DNA of 64,000 nucleotides from Parabacteroides sp. PH5-46 (GCF_029892785.1 NZ_JARXXA010000002.1:124001-188000); one strand, 5' to 3'. Counted from the first letter of the stretch, positions 1-10,349 are shown. Notes: a model not told the origin generated them from the letters alone. Made by a program: numbers and translations.

Positions 1-1610
1 GCAACCTGTCCGACACACCGCAACACCTGTGGCTTTGCACCACTATAGAGGATGAGTTCTATTACTGCGACCTGCTACTCGACAGTGATACATTATATAT
101 AGAAGGAAGCATCAAAGACTTTCCTTATTACCTCAGCTACCGGGGCGAGAATACCCCCATGAAACACTATGCCGAATACCTTGGCCTTGTAGAGCATCAA
201 AACCGTCAGCGAGACAGTTTACAACATGTCTCTGAGCTATACCACAGCGTAGGAGCCTGGACAGAAGCCGGTGGATACTCCAGCGGAGTAGGAGCCCTCG
301 TAAAAAAGTTCAGCAAGAAGAAGAAACAAGAGGCTGAGCAGCCTAAACGCATCGGTCTGGACGTAGATTGGGAGCTGAAACAGGTAGAACACGAGCGGGA
401 TTCGATCCGTTTCGAGTTTGTTTACAGCCACATGGATACATATGCAGGGCAATTCTTGCTTACGCGCTTCATGAAATTGATATCGATAGACTCGCTCCGG
501 CAATTCTACCGCCTGATTCCCGTAGAAATGAAGAAGACGAAGTTTGCCCGCATGCTGAGCAACCAGATAAATCCCTACGCCGACAATGTGATCCGCCAGG
601 CCGACAACCTGCTTTCTATCACCGACGCTACCGACGCCGAAAAAATCACCTACGCCGGCGAGGCCTTCAGCCTGTACGAACAGGGCGTGCGCCTCGACCC
701 CGAGCGTACCGACGGATACATCGCTTTGGCGACTATGTACGAGCGCCTGCTGCCGCTGAAAGGCATCGAGGCCTACGATATCTCCTCGCACTATTGGGAC
801 ATGTTTATGGCCGACACCAACATCCGCGAGACTGAGCGCACAGAGGCCCAGAAGCGCAAAGCCGAAGTGCTCTACCGTAAGCACCTCGCCACTAATACCA
901 TCCCCGAGATGGTGGACGTAAAAGGAGGCAGCTTCGAGATGGGCTCTATCTATAAGGAAGACAATAACGAGCCCCATCGCGTAACGGTGGGAGACTTCCG
1001 CATGAGCAAGTACGAGATAACCAACCATCAGTTTGCCGCCTTCCTGGAAGCCTACGGTAGTAATACCATCACAAGCGGCCCCGATGAAGGCCAGCTTCTC
1101 TATTACGAATGCAACTGGGGGATCGAACAAGGCCGTCCTGCCAAAGGATATGAGTCTCACCCGGCCATTTACATCACCTGGTACGGTGCGCAAGCCTATT
1201 GTCAGTGGGCCGGAGGCCGTCTTCCTACCGAAGAAGAGTGGGAGTACGCCGCCCGAGGCGGAAAATACGGCAAACACTCCAATCTCTATAGCGGCGGAAT
1301 GAATCTGGACAGCTTAGGCTGGTATGCCGGAAACGCCGAAGGCAAGCCGCATCCTGTTGGCCTGAAAGTTCCCAATGAACTGGGTCTGCATGACATGAGC
1401 GGTAACGTTTGGGAGTGGTGCGCAGATACATTTTATAAAGATGATCGCCTATATGCTCCCGTCCGAGGCGGCTCTTGGTTTATCGAGAGGGCTTTGTGCC
1501 GTCCTACCTGCCGTTATTCGATCTATCCCGGCAGTAAACACTTCAACAATGGCTTCCGTTTGGTAAAAGATATAGCTTCTATTAGCATCATAAAGGTGCC
1601 GGGAGACTAA
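1..1610 (+). CDS. FGE/SUMF1-domain protein, 5' end outside window
   Basis: The reading frame is open from base 3, so the true start lies left of the window and about 535 residues are visible. An internal ATG at 159 is unlikely to be the start because the upstream codons read as ordinary protein. The first part resembles the beta-rich N-terminal regions of Bacteroidetes lipoproteins (not firmly assigned). The middle is helical and TPR-like (around 600-850). From about 909 there is a formylglycine-generating-enzyme (sulfatase-modifying factor) fold: GGSFEMGS, RLPTEEEWEYAARGG, ELGLHDMSGNVWEWC and RGGSW...GFRL. In true FGE two Cys follow the GGS motif. Here the first is Ile and only the second is kept (ALCRPTC), so sulfatase activation is doubtful and a ligand-binding or structural role is more likely. 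Confidence 0.85.
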   Translation, partial: NLSDTPQHLWLCTTIEDEFYYCDLLLDSDTLYIEGSIKDFPYYLSYRGENTPMKHYAEYLGLVEHQNRQRDSLQHVSELYHSVGAWTEAGGYSSGVGALVKKFSKKKKQEAEQPKRIGLDVDWELKQVEHERDSIRFEFVYSHMDTYAGQFLLTRFMKLISIDSLRQFYRLIPVEMKKTKFARMLSNQINPYADNVIRQADNLLSITDATDAEKITYAGEAFSLYEQGVRLDPERTDGYIALATMYERLLPLKGIEAYDISSHYWDMFMADTNIRETERTEAQKRKAEVLYRKHLATNTIPEMVDVKGGSFEMGSIYKEDNNEPHRVTVGDFRMSKYEITNHQFAAFLEAYGSNTITSGPDEGQLLYYECNWGIEQGRPAKGYESHPAIYITWYGAQAYCQWAGGRLPTEEEWEYAARGGKYGKHSNLYSGGMNLDSLGWYAGNAEGKPHPVGLKVPNELGLHDMSGNVWEWCADTFYKDDRLYAPVRGGSWFIERALCRPTCRYSIYPGSKHFNNGFRLVKDIASISIIKVPGD

Positions 1611-1680
1611 ATATGTTCACAATAAATACGGTTTATCTTTCATTTTATAAGAAAAACCCCGTAAAAAATATCGTTTTATA

Positions 1681-1711
1681 TTTGGGCGTGTCAAAAAAGG
1701 CTGTATATTTG
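1681..1711 (+). promoter_or_regulatory. Promoter of the leu operon
   Basis: TTTG at 1681-1684 and TATATTTG at 1704-1711 are separated by 19 bases. This is an exact match to the Bacteroidetes sigma-ABfr arrangement (-33 TTTG, -7 TAnnTTTG). Transcription should start around 1716, giving a leader of about 200 nt before leuA that contains the leader peptide and attenuator. Confidence 0.85.
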
Positions 1712-1732
1712 CAGCCGATAAACAATATCACA

Positions 1733-1804
1733 ATGAAAAGAAACATCGCAAATAGTCTCATTATTTCTATTATTATTCTACTCTGGGAACAGGATAGGAA
1801 GTGA
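1733..1804 (+). CDS. Branched-chain leader peptide of the leu operon
   Basis: A 23-codon frame starts at ATG 1733 and stops at TGA 1802-1804, about 17 nt after the predicted transcription start. Of its 23 codons, nine are Ile or Leu, eight of them clustered (LIISIIILL) in the middle. This is the layout of an attenuation leader that senses charged Ile/Leu tRNA. The stop codon lies within the 10-nt strand 1797-1806 that can pair with the 5' arm of the terminator. The call rests on position, composition and competing RNA structure; translation is inferred. Confidence 0.8.
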   Translation: MKRNIANSLIISIIILLWEQDRK

Positions 1805-1870
1805 GATAGTTGTGCGTATTCAGTATAGGAAATTTAGGCCTCTCTCACTTCCAGGTGAGGGAGGTTTTTT
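1797..1870 (+). terminator. Transcription attenuator of the leu operon
   Basis: The terminator hairpin has a 5' arm at 1839-1850 and a 3' arm at 1853-1864 (12 possible pairs, two of them G-U wobbles near the ends of runs, with the innermost pairs opened by the short loop), followed by six T at 1865-1870. The competing antiterminator is GGAAGTGAGA at 1797-1806, perfectly complementary to TCTCACTTCC at 1843-1852. A ribosome that reaches the leader stop covers 1797-1806 and lets the terminator form. A ribosome stalled at the Ile/Leu codons (1757-1783) leaves it free and allows read-through into leuA. The structures are visible; the mechanism is inferred. Confidence 0.85.
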
Positions 1871-1917
1871 GTTTATAGGACGAAATGAATAGAATAGATA
1901 CATAAAAAGCGAAGAAG

Positions 1918-3414
1918 ATGTCTGACAGATTGTTTATTTTTGATACAACATTGAGAGACGGTGAGCAAGTGCCCGGCTGTCAGTTGAACAGCATTGAGAA
2001 GATAGAAGTAGCCCGCGAGCTGGAAGGCTTGGGTGTAGATGTGATAGAGGCCGGCTTTCCGGTTTCATCGCCCGGCGACTTCAATAGCGTAGTAGAGATA
2101 GCGAAGGCTGTTACCTGGCCTGTCATCTGTGCCCTCACACGCGCCGTAGAGAAGGACATAGACGTTGCTGCCGAAGCCCTCAAGTATGCCAAGCGTGGAC
2201 GCATCCACACAGGCATCGGCACATCCGACTATCACATCCGCCACAAATTCAACTCCAACCCGGACGAGATACTACAGCGTGCCATCGCCTGTGTAAAGTA
2301 CGCCAAGCGCTATGTAGAGGATGTAGAGTTCTACGCCGAAGATGCCGGACGTACCGATAACGAATATCTGGCTCGCGTGATAGAGGCCGTGATCAAGGCT
2401 GGGGCTACTGTTGTAAACATCCCCGACACCACAGGCTATTGTCTGCCCGATGAATACGGTGCGAAGATCAAATATCTGATGGAGAACGTAACAGGCATAC
2501 ATAAGGCGATCATCTCCACCCATTGCCACAATGATTTAGGGATGGCGACAGCCAATACGATACAGGGTGTGCTGAACGGAGCCCGTCAGGTAGAAGTAAC
2601 CATCAACGGTATAGGCGAACGAGCCGGCAATACCTCGCTCGAAGAGGTGGCGATGATCTTCAGGAGCCATAAGGAAGCAGGGATCGAGACCAATATCAAC
2701 AGTCAGCGTATCTATGACATGAGTCGCATGGTATCGCGCTTGATGAATATGCCGGTGCAACCCAACAAAGCGATTGTAGGACGCAATGCCTTCGCCCATT
2801 CCTCGGGTATCCACCAAGACGGCGTATTGAAAAACCGCGAAAGTTACGAAATCATCGACCCGAAAGACGTGGGCATAGACGATAGCGCCATTGTGCTGAC
2901 GGCCCGTAGCGGACGTGCTGCCCTTAAGCATCGCCTGCAAGTGCTGGGTGTAAACCTCGAGCAGGACAAACTGGACAAAGCATACGAGGAATTCCTCAAG
3001 CTGGCCGACCGCAAGAAAGACATCAACGACGACGACGTACTTATGCTCGTTGGGAAAGACCGCACCGCCATGCATCGCATCAAACTGGAATACCTACAGG
3101 TTACCTCGGGTGTGGGCGTGAAGTCGGTTGCCAGTATTTGCCTCAATATAGCTGGAGAACGCTTCGAAGCCGCTGCCTCGGGCAATGGTCCGGTAGACGC
3201 GGCAATCAAAGCAATCAAGTCGATCATCCATCGCACCATGACGATACAGGAGTTTCTGATACAGGCCATCGACAAGGGCAGTGACGACATGGGAAAAGTG
3301 CACATGCAAGTGGCCTACGACGGGAATATATACTATGGCTTTGCCGCGAACACCGACATCATCGCTGCATCGGCTGAAGCCTTCATAGACGCAATCAATA
3401 AATTCATACAATAA
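1918..3414 (+). CDS. leuA: 2-isopropylmalate synthase
   Basis: This enzyme condenses acetyl-CoA with 2-oxoisovalerate, the first committed step of leucine synthesis. It has 498 residues, the usual length for the family. The HMGL-like TIM barrel shows the R13-D14 pair in [10 protein letters not shown] and the metal ligands of HCHNDLG (H202, H204). A SSGIHQDG motif follows in the linker region. The last ~130 residues form the LeuA regulatory domain that normally binds leucine (GNGPVDAA motif). It starts 47 nt after the attenuator T-run, with no clear Shine-Dalgarno. leuC follows with no gap. Confidence 0.96.
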   Translation: MSDRLFIFDTTLRDGEQVPGCQLNSIEKIEVARELEGLGVDVIEAGFPVSSPGDFNSVVEIAKAVTWPVICALTRAVEKDIDVAAEALKYAKRGRIHTGIGTSDYHIRHKFNSNPDEILQRAIACVKYAKRYVEDVEFYAEDAGRTDNEYLARVIEAVIKAGATVVNIPDTTGYCLPDEYGAKIKYLMENVTGIHKAIISTHCHNDLGMATANTIQGVLNGARQVEVTINGIGERAGNTSLEEVAMIFRSHKEAGIETNINSQRIYDMSRMVSRLMNMPVQPNKAIVGRNAFAHSSGIHQDGVLKNRESYEIIDPKDVGIDDSAIVLTARSGRAALKHRLQVLGVNLEQDKLDKAYEEFLKLADRKKDINDDDVLMLVGKDRTAMHRIKLEYLQVTSGVGVKSVASICLNIAGERFEAAASGNGPVDAAIKAIKSIIHRTMTIQEFLIQAIDKGSDDMGKVHMQVAYDGNIYYGFAANTDIIAASAEAFIDAINKFIQ

Positions 3415-4815
3415 ATGGGAAAGACATTATTTGAAAAGATATGGGAGAAGCACGTGGTAGATACGCTGCCCGACGGAACGATACAGTTGTACATCGACAG
3501 GCTGTACTGCCATGAAGTAACCAGTCCGCAAGCCTTTGCCGGACTTCGCGAGCGGGGACTCAAGCCCTTCAGGCCGGAGCGCGTAACCTGCATCCCCGAC
3601 CATAACGTGCCGACACTGCATCAGGATCAGCCCATCGCCGACCCTGTTTCCCGCAATCAGGTAGACACGTTGGAGAAGAATGCCCGGGACTTCGGGCTGA
3701 CGTATTACGGCCTGCAGCATCCCAAGAACGGCATCATCCATGTGGTAGGCCCCGAGAACGGACTGACGCTACCCGGCATGACTATCGTCTGCGGCGATTC
3801 GCACACTTCAACTCACGGAGCAATGGGCGCCATCGCCTTCGGGATCGGCACCAGCGAAGTGGAGATGACGCTGGCCACCCAGTGCATCATGCAGCGCAAG
3901 CCCAAAACCATGCGCATCACCATAGACGGGCAGCTAAAACCCGGTGTGACGGCCAAGGACATCGCCCTCTACATCATCAGCCGCATGACAACGGGTGGAG
4001 CCACCGGTTACTTTGTAGAGTACGCCGGAGAAGCCATCCGCAACACCACAATGGAAGACCGGCTAACGATTTGTAACCTCTCCATCGAGATGGGTGCCCG
4101 TGGCGGCATGATCGCCCCGGACCAGATCACCTTCGACTACCTGAAAGACCGTGAGTTTACTCCTCGCGGCACCGAGTGGGAGAAGTCGCTGGCCTACTGG
4201 AAGACACTGTATAGCGATCATGACGCCGTATTCGATAAGGAAGTTACCTTCCACGCAGAAGACATCGAACCAATGCTTACGTACGGAACCAATCCGGGTA
4301 TGGGCATGGGCATCCGTGAAAATATCCCCTCACTGGAGAGCATCGATGAGGCCGGACGCGTATCGTTCATGAAGGCGCTTGAGTATATGGGTTTCAAGGA
4401 CGGTGAGCCGATGCTGGGCAAGACGATAGATTACGTCTTTTTAGGTAGTTGTACCAACGGACGTATTGAGGATTTCCGTGCCTTTGCCTCGGTGGTGAAA
4501 GGTCGCAAGAAAGCCGACCATGTGACGGCCTGGCTGGTTCCGGGAAGCTGGATGGTAGAGAAGCAGATCCGCGTCGAAGGGATCGACAAGGTGCTGACGG
4601 AAGCAGGCTTTGAGCTACGCCAACCGGGTTGCTCCGCCTGCCTGGCCATGAACGATGACAAAGTGCCGCCAGGAAAGTATGCCGTCTCCACCTCCAACCG
4701 CAACTTTGAAGGACGCCAGGGACCCGGCGCCCGCACCATACTGGCAGGCCCTTTGGTAGCCGCTGCTGCTGCCGTAACCGGCGTAATCACTGATCCGAGA
4801 GAACTAATAAAGTAA
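3415..4815 (+). CDS. leuC: 3-isopropylmalate dehydratase large subunit
   Basis: This aconitase-family subunit works with LeuD to isomerise 2- to 3-isopropylmalate. It has 466 residues. The three cluster-binding cysteines of the [4Fe-4S] centre are seen at C346 (GSCTNG), C406 and C409 (GCSAC). Aconitase motifs [13 protein letters not shown] and [10 protein letters not shown] are intact. The ATG directly abuts the leuA stop codon (TAAATG), suggesting coupled translation. If the third synthase gene of the operon makes citramalate, LeuCD probably also isomerises that product. Confidence 0.96.
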   Translation: MGKTLFEKIWEKHVVDTLPDGTIQLYIDRLYCHEVTSPQAFAGLRERGLKPFRPERVTCIPDHNVPTLHQDQPIADPVSRNQVDTLEKNARDFGLTYYGLQHPKNGIIHVVGPENGLTLPGMTIVCGDSHTSTHGAMGAIAFGIGTSEVEMTLATQCIMQRKPKTMRITIDGQLKPGVTAKDIALYIISRMTTGGATGYFVEYAGEAIRNTTMEDRLTICNLSIEMGARGGMIAPDQITFDYLKDREFTPRGTEWEKSLAYWKTLYSDHDAVFDKEVTFHAEDIEPMLTYGTNPGMGMGIRENIPSLESIDEAGRVSFMKALEYMGFKDGEPMLGKTIDYVFLGSCTNGRIEDFRAFASVVKGRKKADHVTAWLVPGSWMVEKQIRVEGIDKVLTEAGFELRQPGCSACLAMNDDKVPPGKYAVSTSNRNFEGRQGPGARTILAGPLVAAAAAVTGVITDPRELIK

Positions 4816-4821
4816 AGCAAG

Positions 4822-5415
4822 ATGAAAGAGAAGTTTACTATACTGACATCCACCTGCGTGCCGCTCCCTCTGGAGAATGTGGATACCGATCAGATAATTC
4901 CGGCACGTTTCCTGAAGGCAACTACCCGCGAGGGCTTTGGCGACAACCTCTTCCGCGACTGGCGGTATGACAAGGACGGGAAGCCCAATCCTTCCTTCGT
5001 ACTGAATCAGGATACCTATAAAGGAGACATCCTGGTGGCAGGAAAGAACTTTGGTAGCGGAAGTAGTCGCGAACATGCCGCCTGGGCAATTGCCGGATAT
5101 GGTTTCCGGGCTGTTGTAAGCAGTTTCTTTGCCGATATCTTCAAGAACAATTCAATGAACAACGGGCTGCTACCGGTAGTGGTCTCTCCCGAGTTCCTGG
5201 CAGAGCTGTTCGACTCCTTAAAGAAGAACCCGGCGACAGCTGTAACCATTGATCTCCCTAATCAGACCATCACCAACAATGCGACACACCGCATCGAGTC
5301 CTTCGAGATCAATGCCTACAAGAAAGACTGCCTGGTGAATGGCCTCGACGACATCGACTACCTCCTAGCCAACCAGTCCAAAATAGAAACCTACGAACAG
5401 TCTTTAGGTTCGTAA
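4822..5415 (+). CDS. leuD: 3-isopropylmalate dehydratase small subunit
   Basis: The swivel-domain partner of LeuC, with 197 residues as is typical. It has the [13 protein letters not shown] motif near the N-terminus and the [13 protein letters not shown] loop that completes the active site. It begins 6 nt after leuC, so the two subunits are co-translated from the same transcript. Confidence 0.95.
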   Translation: MKEKFTILTSTCVPLPLENVDTDQIIPARFLKATTREGFGDNLFRDWRYDKDGKPNPSFVLNQDTYKGDILVAGKNFGSGSSREHAAWAIAGYGFRAVVSSFFADIFKNNSMNNGLLPVVVSPEFLAELFDSLKKNPATAVTIDLPNQTITNNATHRIESFEINAYKKDCLVNGLDDIDYLLANQSKIETYEQSLGS

Positions 5416-5430
5416 CAAGATTGAAGTGAT

Positions 5431-6948
5431 ATGATAGAAATAATGGATACAACCCTCAGGGATGGGGAACAGACCTCGGGCGTCTCTTTTGCGGCGCATG
5501 AGAAGCTCAGCATCGCGCAGATGCTATTGAACGAGTTAGGCGTAGACCGTATCGAGATTGCCTCTGCCCGTGTGTCCGAAGGGGAATTTGAAGGGGTAAA
5601 GCGAGTGGCTGCCTGGGCACAACGTACCGGCAATCTCCACAAGCTGGAGGTGCTGGGTTTTGTAGACGGAGACGCTTCTCTGCGTTGGATTGAGCAAGCC
5701 GGTTGCCGGGTAGTCAACCTGCTCTGCAAAGGTTCATACAAGCATGTGACCGAGCAACTGCGGAAAACCCCCGAAGAGCACTTCAAGGATATCCGGGGTG
5801 TTGTTCTGCTTGCCCAGGAAATGGGCATAGAGGTGAACCTCTACTTGGAAGACTGGTCGAACGGAATGAAGAGTTCGCCCGACTATGTATTCCAGATGAT
5901 CGATGCTTTACAAGAGTTGCCTATCCGCCGCTTTATGATCCCCGATACTTTGGGTATCCTTAATCCGTTGAATACGTATGAGTATTGCAACCGGATGGTG
6001 GAGCGCTATCCTTCTTTGTGGTTCGACTTCCATGCGCATAACGATTACGACCTGGCGGTGGCTAACGTATTCTCTGCTGTCCGAGCCGGTATAAAAGGTC
6101 TCCATACCACCGTGAACGGGCTGGGCGAGCGTGCCGGGAATGCTCCGCTTAGCAGTGTGTTGGCTGTTCTCAAGGATCAGCTTGGCGAAGAAACTCATCT
6201 GAGGGAAGAGAAGATCAACCGGGTAAGCCGTCTCGTTGAAAGTTACTCCGGTATCCGTGTGGCGCCGAACCGTCCGATTGTCGGAGAGTCTGTCTTCACC
6301 CAATGTGCCGGTGTGCATGCCGATGGTGACAATAAGAACTGCTTGTATTATAACGACCTGCTACCGGAACGTTTCGGGCGGGTTCGGGAGTATGCCTTGG
6401 GCAAGACATCTGGAAAGTCGAACATCCGCAAGAACCTGGAAGCCCTCGGTATCGATATGGACGACGAGAGCATGAAGAAGGTGACCGAGCGTATCATCGA
6501 ACTGGGAGATAAGAAGGAGATGGTAACGCAGGAAGACCTGCCTTACATCATCAGCGACTTGCTTAATCAAGATGCAAATACCGAGCAGACCGTCAGGATT
6601 CTGAATTATTCCTTATCTTTGGCACAAGGCTTACGACCGGTCGCTACATTGAAGATAGAGATAGATCAGGAAGTGTACGAGGCTTCGGCTTCCGGAGATG
6701 GACAATACGACGCATTTATGCGTGCGTTGCGGAAGATCTACTCGGACTTGGGGCAGCCACTGCCGATGTTGACAAACTATTTGGTGTTCATACCTCCCGG
6801 AGGACGCACCGATGCCTTTGTGCAAACGATCATCAGCTGGAACTTTGCCGGTGTAGACTTCAAAACACGCGGGCTTGATGCCGACCAGACCGAAGCCGCC
6901 ATTAAAGCAACCATAAAGATGTTAAATAAAATAGGAGGGATGCATTGA
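5431..6948 (+). CDS. Second LeuA-family synthase, possibly citramalate synthase
   Basis: A 505-residue HMGL-like acyltransferase with the [12 protein letters not shown] motif at the start, metal ligands in DFHAHNDYD (H201, H203) and a C-terminal LeuA-type regulatory domain (ASGDGQYDAF). It is a paralogue rather than a copy of the leuA product. Related genes in Bacteroidales leu operons are annotated either as 2-isopropylmalate synthase or as (R)-citramalate synthase. A CimA role would feed LeuCD and LeuB to give 2-oxobutyrate for isoleucine, which fits the Ile codons in the leader peptide. The family is certain; the substrate is inference. Confidence 0.85.
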   Translation: MIEIMDTTLRDGEQTSGVSFAAHEKLSIAQMLLNELGVDRIEIASARVSEGEFEGVKRVAAWAQRTGNLHKLEVLGFVDGDASLRWIEQAGCRVVNLLCKGSYKHVTEQLRKTPEEHFKDIRGVVLLAQEMGIEVNLYLEDWSNGMKSSPDYVFQMIDALQELPIRRFMIPDTLGILNPLNTYEYCNRMVERYPSLWFDFHAHNDYDLAVANVFSAVRAGIKGLHTTVNGLGERAGNAPLSSVLAVLKDQLGEETHLREEKINRVSRLVESYSGIRVAPNRPIVGESVFTQCAGVHADGDNKNCLYYNDLLPERFGRVREYALGKTSGKSNIRKNLEALGIDMDDESMKKVTERIIELGDKKEMVTQEDLPYIISDLLNQDANTEQTVRILNYSLSLAQGLRPVATLKIEIDQEVYEASASGDGQYDAFMRALRKIYSDLGQPLPMLTNYLVFIPPGGRTDAFVQTIISWNFAGVDFKTRGLDADQTEAAIKATIKMLNKIGGMH

Positions 6949-6950
6949 TT

Positions 6951-7403
6951 ATGAATAAACAGTTGACAATCGCGCTTGTTGCGCACGACAGACGTAAGGC
7001 TGATATGGTAGAGTGGGCAATCCACAATGCCGGTTTCCTTTCTCATCACCATTTGGTATGTACCGGAACAACCGGTGGGTTGATAGCCGATGCTTTTCAG
7101 AGTAAGGGTATAAATGCCGAGATTACTCGTATGCATTCGGGACCGCTTGGAGGCGATGCGGAAATTGCCGCTATGGTGGTGCGCAAAGAAATTAATATGG
7201 CTATCTTCCTGATAGACGACCTCAACCCGCAGCCACACGAAGCCGACATACAAATGTTGCTCCGCCAGTGCCGCGTGCATAATGTACCTATCGCCTGCAA
7301 CCGCTACAGCGCCGACCTGATGCTCACCAGCTCACTGTGGGACGACGATGAATACAAGCCAACAGAGCCCCGATATGTTTTATTTAACAGAAACGAAGAT
7401 TAA
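6951..7403 (+). CDS. mgsA: Methylglyoxal synthase
   Basis: This enzyme converts dihydroxyacetone phosphate to methylglyoxal and phosphate. The 150-residue product matches the family in length and motifs: IALVAHDRRK, TGTTGG, SGPLGGD (with the catalytic Asp) and a NPQPHEADIQMLLR segment. ATG at 6951 is preferred, 2 nt after the previous stop; an in-frame TTG at 6945 would overlap that stop. Its position inside a leucine operon is unusual because it has no step in that pathway. It would be under the same attenuator. Confidence 0.93.
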   Translation: MNKQLTIALVAHDRRKADMVEWAIHNAGFLSHHHLVCTGTTGGLIADAFQSKGINAEITRMHSGPLGGDAEIAAMVVRKEINMAIFLIDDLNPQPHEADIQMLLRQCRVHNVPIACNRYSADLMLTSSLWDDDEYKPTEPRYVLFNRNED

Positions 7404-7415
7404 TCACAAAACAAA

Positions 7416-8483
7416 ATGAAATTAAACATAGCAGTACTCGCGGGCGATGGAATCGGCCCCGAGATTGTAGAACAAGGCATGAAAGCCATCATAGCCGTCA
7501 GCCAAAAGTATGGCCACGAACTAAGTTATAAAGAAGCGCTGGTAGGAGCTGCCGCTATTGATGCGACAGGCAATCCCTATCCCGAAGAAACACATCGGAT
7601 TTGTATGGAGAGCGATGCCGTATTCTTCGGGGCCATTGGTGATCCGAAATACGACAATGATCCATCGGCAAAGGTGCGTCCGGAGCAAGGGCTGTTGGCC
7701 ATGCGGAAGAAGCTCGGATTGTATGCCAATATCCGCCCGGTTACTACTTTTCCCTCTCTGATACATAAGTCGCCGCTTCGCGCGGATTTGGTGGATGGCG
7801 CCGACTTTATGTGTATCCGCGAGCTGACAGGCGGTATGTACTTCGGACGTCCGCAAGGCCGTAGCGAAGACGGTAATACCGCTTACGACACCTGTATCTA
7901 CACCCGCGAAGAAGTAGAGCGAATCGTGCATCTTGCCTACCAATATGCACAAAAGCGTCGCAAGAAGGTAACAGTTGTAGACAAAGCCAATGTGCTGGCT
8001 ACTTCCCGCTTGTGGAGGCAAGTGGCAAAAGAAATAGAACAAGCCTATCCCGATGTGGAAACAGAATATATGTTCGTAGATAATGCGGCGATGCGTATCA
8101 TCCAGTGGCCGAAGAGCTTCGACGTGATGGTGACAGAAAATATGTTCGGAGATATCCTGACGGATGAGGCCTCTGTGATTACCGGCTCTTTGGGGATGCT
8201 TCCCTCTGCCTCTATCGGTATTCATACCTCCGTATTTGAGCCGATCCATGGCTCGTATCCGCAGGCAGCAGGCAAGAATATAGCTAATCCGCTAGCAACC
8301 ATTCTAAGCGCTGCTCTGATGTTTGAATACGCGTTCAATCTGACAGAGGAAGGACAAGCCATTCGCGACGCCGTAACCGCTTCTATGGATGCAGGTATTG
8401 TAACTGAAGATATTGCCGAACAAGGCAAAGCCTATACTACCTCGGAAGTAGGGGACTGGATAGCCAATTACTTCAGTGCATAG
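7416..8483 (+). CDS. leuB: 3-isopropylmalate dehydrogenase
   Basis: Oxidatively decarboxylates 3-isopropylmalate to 2-oxoisocaproate with NAD. It has 355 residues. Family signatures seen: [13 protein letters not shown] at the N-terminus, the [13 protein letters not shown] substrate region, KANVL, and the metal and NAD signature region [19 protein letters not shown]. It is the last gene of the operon. Its final 16 bp overlap the convergent oxidoreductase gene, and no terminator is seen between them. Confidence 0.96.
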   Translation: MKLNIAVLAGDGIGPEIVEQGMKAIIAVSQKYGHELSYKEALVGAAAIDATGNPYPEETHRICMESDAVFFGAIGDPKYDNDPSAKVRPEQGLLAMRKKLGLYANIRPVTTFPSLIHKSPLRADLVDGADFMCIRELTGGMYFGRPQGRSEDGNTAYDTCIYTREEVERIVHLAYQYAQKRRKKVTVVDKANVLATSRLWRQVAKEIEQAYPDVETEYMFVDNAAMRIIQWPKSFDVMVTENMFGDILTDEASVITGSLGMLPSASIGIHTSVFEPIHGSYPQAAGKNIANPLATILSAALMFEYAFNLTEEGQAIRDAVTASMDAGIVTEDIAEQGKAYTTSEVGDWIANYFSA

Positions 8484-9493
8484 ATGCGTTGAATAATGTC
8501 CACAACTTTCATACCCTCCAGCACATTTGTCGTGATGGGTTCGGAAGAGGAACCGGAAAGTACCTGTACTACATTCCGTATCACAAAGTTATGGTTTTGG
8601 GCAGAGCCTTTGTAGGCTCCATAGTCATTGCCGGGATTGGTTGGCGCCAGTTCCGGCATCTTGTAGTCTTTTATGTGACAGTATTCTACCTTGTCCATGT
8701 ATTGCCCGCCTATCTTTACACTTCCGTTTTGGGCAATGATCAATAGGCTGCTTTCCATGTTCTTGTCCCAGACAGAGGTAGAATAATTCAGCGAACCGAG
8801 ACCTCCGTTCAGGAAGCGGAAGTTTACGATGCCTGAGTCTTCAAAGTCGGTGAGTCCTTTGTGGTTGAAATCAGCAAACTTTGCCTGTATATCACATATA
8901 TCCCCGAAAAGATAATACATGATGTCGATGAAATGGGAGAATTGGGTAAACAAAGTTCCACCGTCTAAGGCAGCATCCCCGTGCCATCCTCCCACTTTGT
9001 AATAGCGTTCGTCCCGGTTCCAATAACAGTTTAGCTGCACCAGGTAGATGTCTCCCAATTTGCCGGAGTCTACCATTTCCTTTATCCAGACGGAAGGGGG
9101 AGAATACCTGTTCTGCATCACGCAAAATACTTGCTTCCGGTGCTTGAGGGATGTGTAAACCACCTTCTCTGCGTCGGCTGTATTTAGCGCCATTGGCTTT
9201 TCGATGATTACGTGGAAACCTGCTTCGATGGCTTGTATGGCCATCGGAGCATGTAATCCGTTTGGGGTACAAATGCTAACCACATCTATCGGAAGTGCGG
9301 CGTTCAGCAAGTCTTCAATGTTTGAAAAGAAAGGGACATCATATGCCTCAATGCCCACTTCTTCACACGGACGGATGTCGCACAAAGCTAGTAATTCGGC
9401 GTCTTCGTCGCGTGTAATCATTTCGGCATGGCGTTTGCCGATGTGGCCGCAGCCTACTACGGCAAAGCCGGTTTTCTTCCCTTTCTCTGTCAT
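8468..9493 (-). CDS. Gfo/Idh/MocA-family sugar oxidoreductase
   Basis: A 341-residue NAD(P)-dependent dehydrogenase. The N-terminal Rossmann fold carries [11 protein letters not shown], and the catalytic lysine is K99 in the EKPMA motif. The C-terminal alpha/beta domain includes [20 protein letters not shown], similar to the WlbA/WbpB group that oxidises C3 of UDP-HexNAc uronic acids. The exact substrate cannot be read from sequence. The start is 1 nt after the nagB stop, so it is co-transcribed with an aminosugar gene. Confidence 0.88.
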   Translation of the reverse strand: MTEKGKKTGFAVVGCGHIGKRHAEMITRDEDAELLALCDIRPCEEVGIEAYDVPFFSNIEDLLNAALPIDVVSICTPNGLHAPMAIQAIEAGFHVIIEKPMALNTADAEKVVYTSLKHRKQVFCVMQNRYSPPSVWIKEMVDSGKLGDIYLVQLNCYWNRDERYYKVGGWHGDAALDGGTLFTQFSHFIDIMYYLFGDICDIQAKFADFNHKGLTDFEDSGIVNFRFLNGGLGSLNYSTSVWDKNMESSLLIIAQNGSVKIGGQYMDKVEYCHIKDYKMPELAPTNPGNDYGAYKGSAQNHNFVIRNVVQVLSGSSSEPITTNVLEGMKVVDIIQRIYALK

Positions 9494-9494
9494 T

Positions 9495-10304
9495 TTACAG
9501 TAAACTATCCGGGTTCAGATGTTCTTTTTCTATGTCTTTGAAGTAGTTGTAAGTGCCAACTTTCAAATCGGCGCAAGCTGCTTCATCAGCTACAATAATG
9601 CCTTTGGGGTGCATTTGCAGAGCTGTAATAGTCCACATCTGGTTGATGGAACCTTCTACGGCCTGCTGCAAGGCGCGCGCTTTGTTGTGTCCGTTTACCA
9701 TAATCAGCACTTCTTTGGCATCCAGAACGGTACCTACACCTACCGTTACGGAGGTTTTAGGAACCTTGTTCACATCATTGTCGAAGAAGCGTGAATTAGC
9801 GATAATCGTATCGGTAGTCAACGTTTTAATACGTGTACGAGACGACAAGGAAGAACCCGGCTCGTTGAACGCGATATGCCCGTCGGGGCCAATGCCTCCC
9901 AGGAACAGGTCTACACCTCCCAGTTTCTTCATCTTTGCTTCATAGTCGGCACATTCTTTCTCCAGGTCGGGAGCATTCCCGTTCAGGATATTTACGTTTT
10001 CCTTCTTGATGTTGATATGATTGAAGAAGTTCTCCCACATGAAGGTGTAGTAGCTTTGCGGGTGGCTTTGCGGCAAGCCCACATACTCATCCATGTTGAA
10101 AGTCACGATATGCTCAAAGGAAACAATCCCCTTTTTGTACAATTCAATCAGGTTCTTGTACATTCCCAGAGGAGAGGATCCGGTAGGTAATCCCAGTATA
10201 AATGGTTTCTCAGCCGATGGCTTCGCTTTGTTTATCTTAGCAGCCACATAATTTGCCGCCCACTTGGAGAGCAAGTCATAATTAGGTTCAATAATTAGTC
10301 TCAT
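9495..10304 (-). CDS. nagB: Glucosamine-6-phosphate deaminase
   Basis: Converts glucosamine-6-phosphate to fructose-6-phosphate and ammonia. From the chosen ATG at 10304 ([10 protein letters not shown]) it is 269 residues, close to the usual 266. An upstream in-frame start at 10328 would add eight residues derived from a 7-nt repeat array and is less likely. Motifs: [39 protein letters not shown] and SRTRIKTL. Confidence 0.95.
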   Translation of the reverse strand: MRLIIEPNYDLLSKWAANYVAAKINKAKPSAEKPFILGLPTGSSPLGMYKNLIELYKKGIVSFEHIVTFNMDEYVGLPQSHPQSYYTFMWENFFNHINIKKENVNILNGNAPDLEKECADYEAKMKKLGGVDLFLGGIGPDGHIAFNEPGSSLSSRTRIKTLTTDTIIANSRFFDNDVNKVPKTSVTVGVGTVLDAKEVLIMVNGHNKARALQQAVEGSINQMWTITALQMHPKGIIVADEAACADLKVGTYNYFKDIEKEHLNPDSLL

Positions 10305-10307
10305 AAT

Positions 10308-10345
10308 ATAACGATTAACGTTTAACAATTAATGAATAATATGTT
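10308..10345. repeat. 7-nt-period array upstream of nagB
   Basis: Five degenerate heptads run from 10311 (ACGATTA, ACGTTTA, ACAATTA, ATGAATA, ATATGTT) in the gap between the flavodiiron gene and nagB. A second short heptad run (TTCAATT, TTTAACT, TTCAATT) from about 10350 forms the last codons of the flavodiiron gene. Part of a wider set of heptad arrays in this window. Confidence 0.6.
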
Positions 10346-10349
10346 ATTT

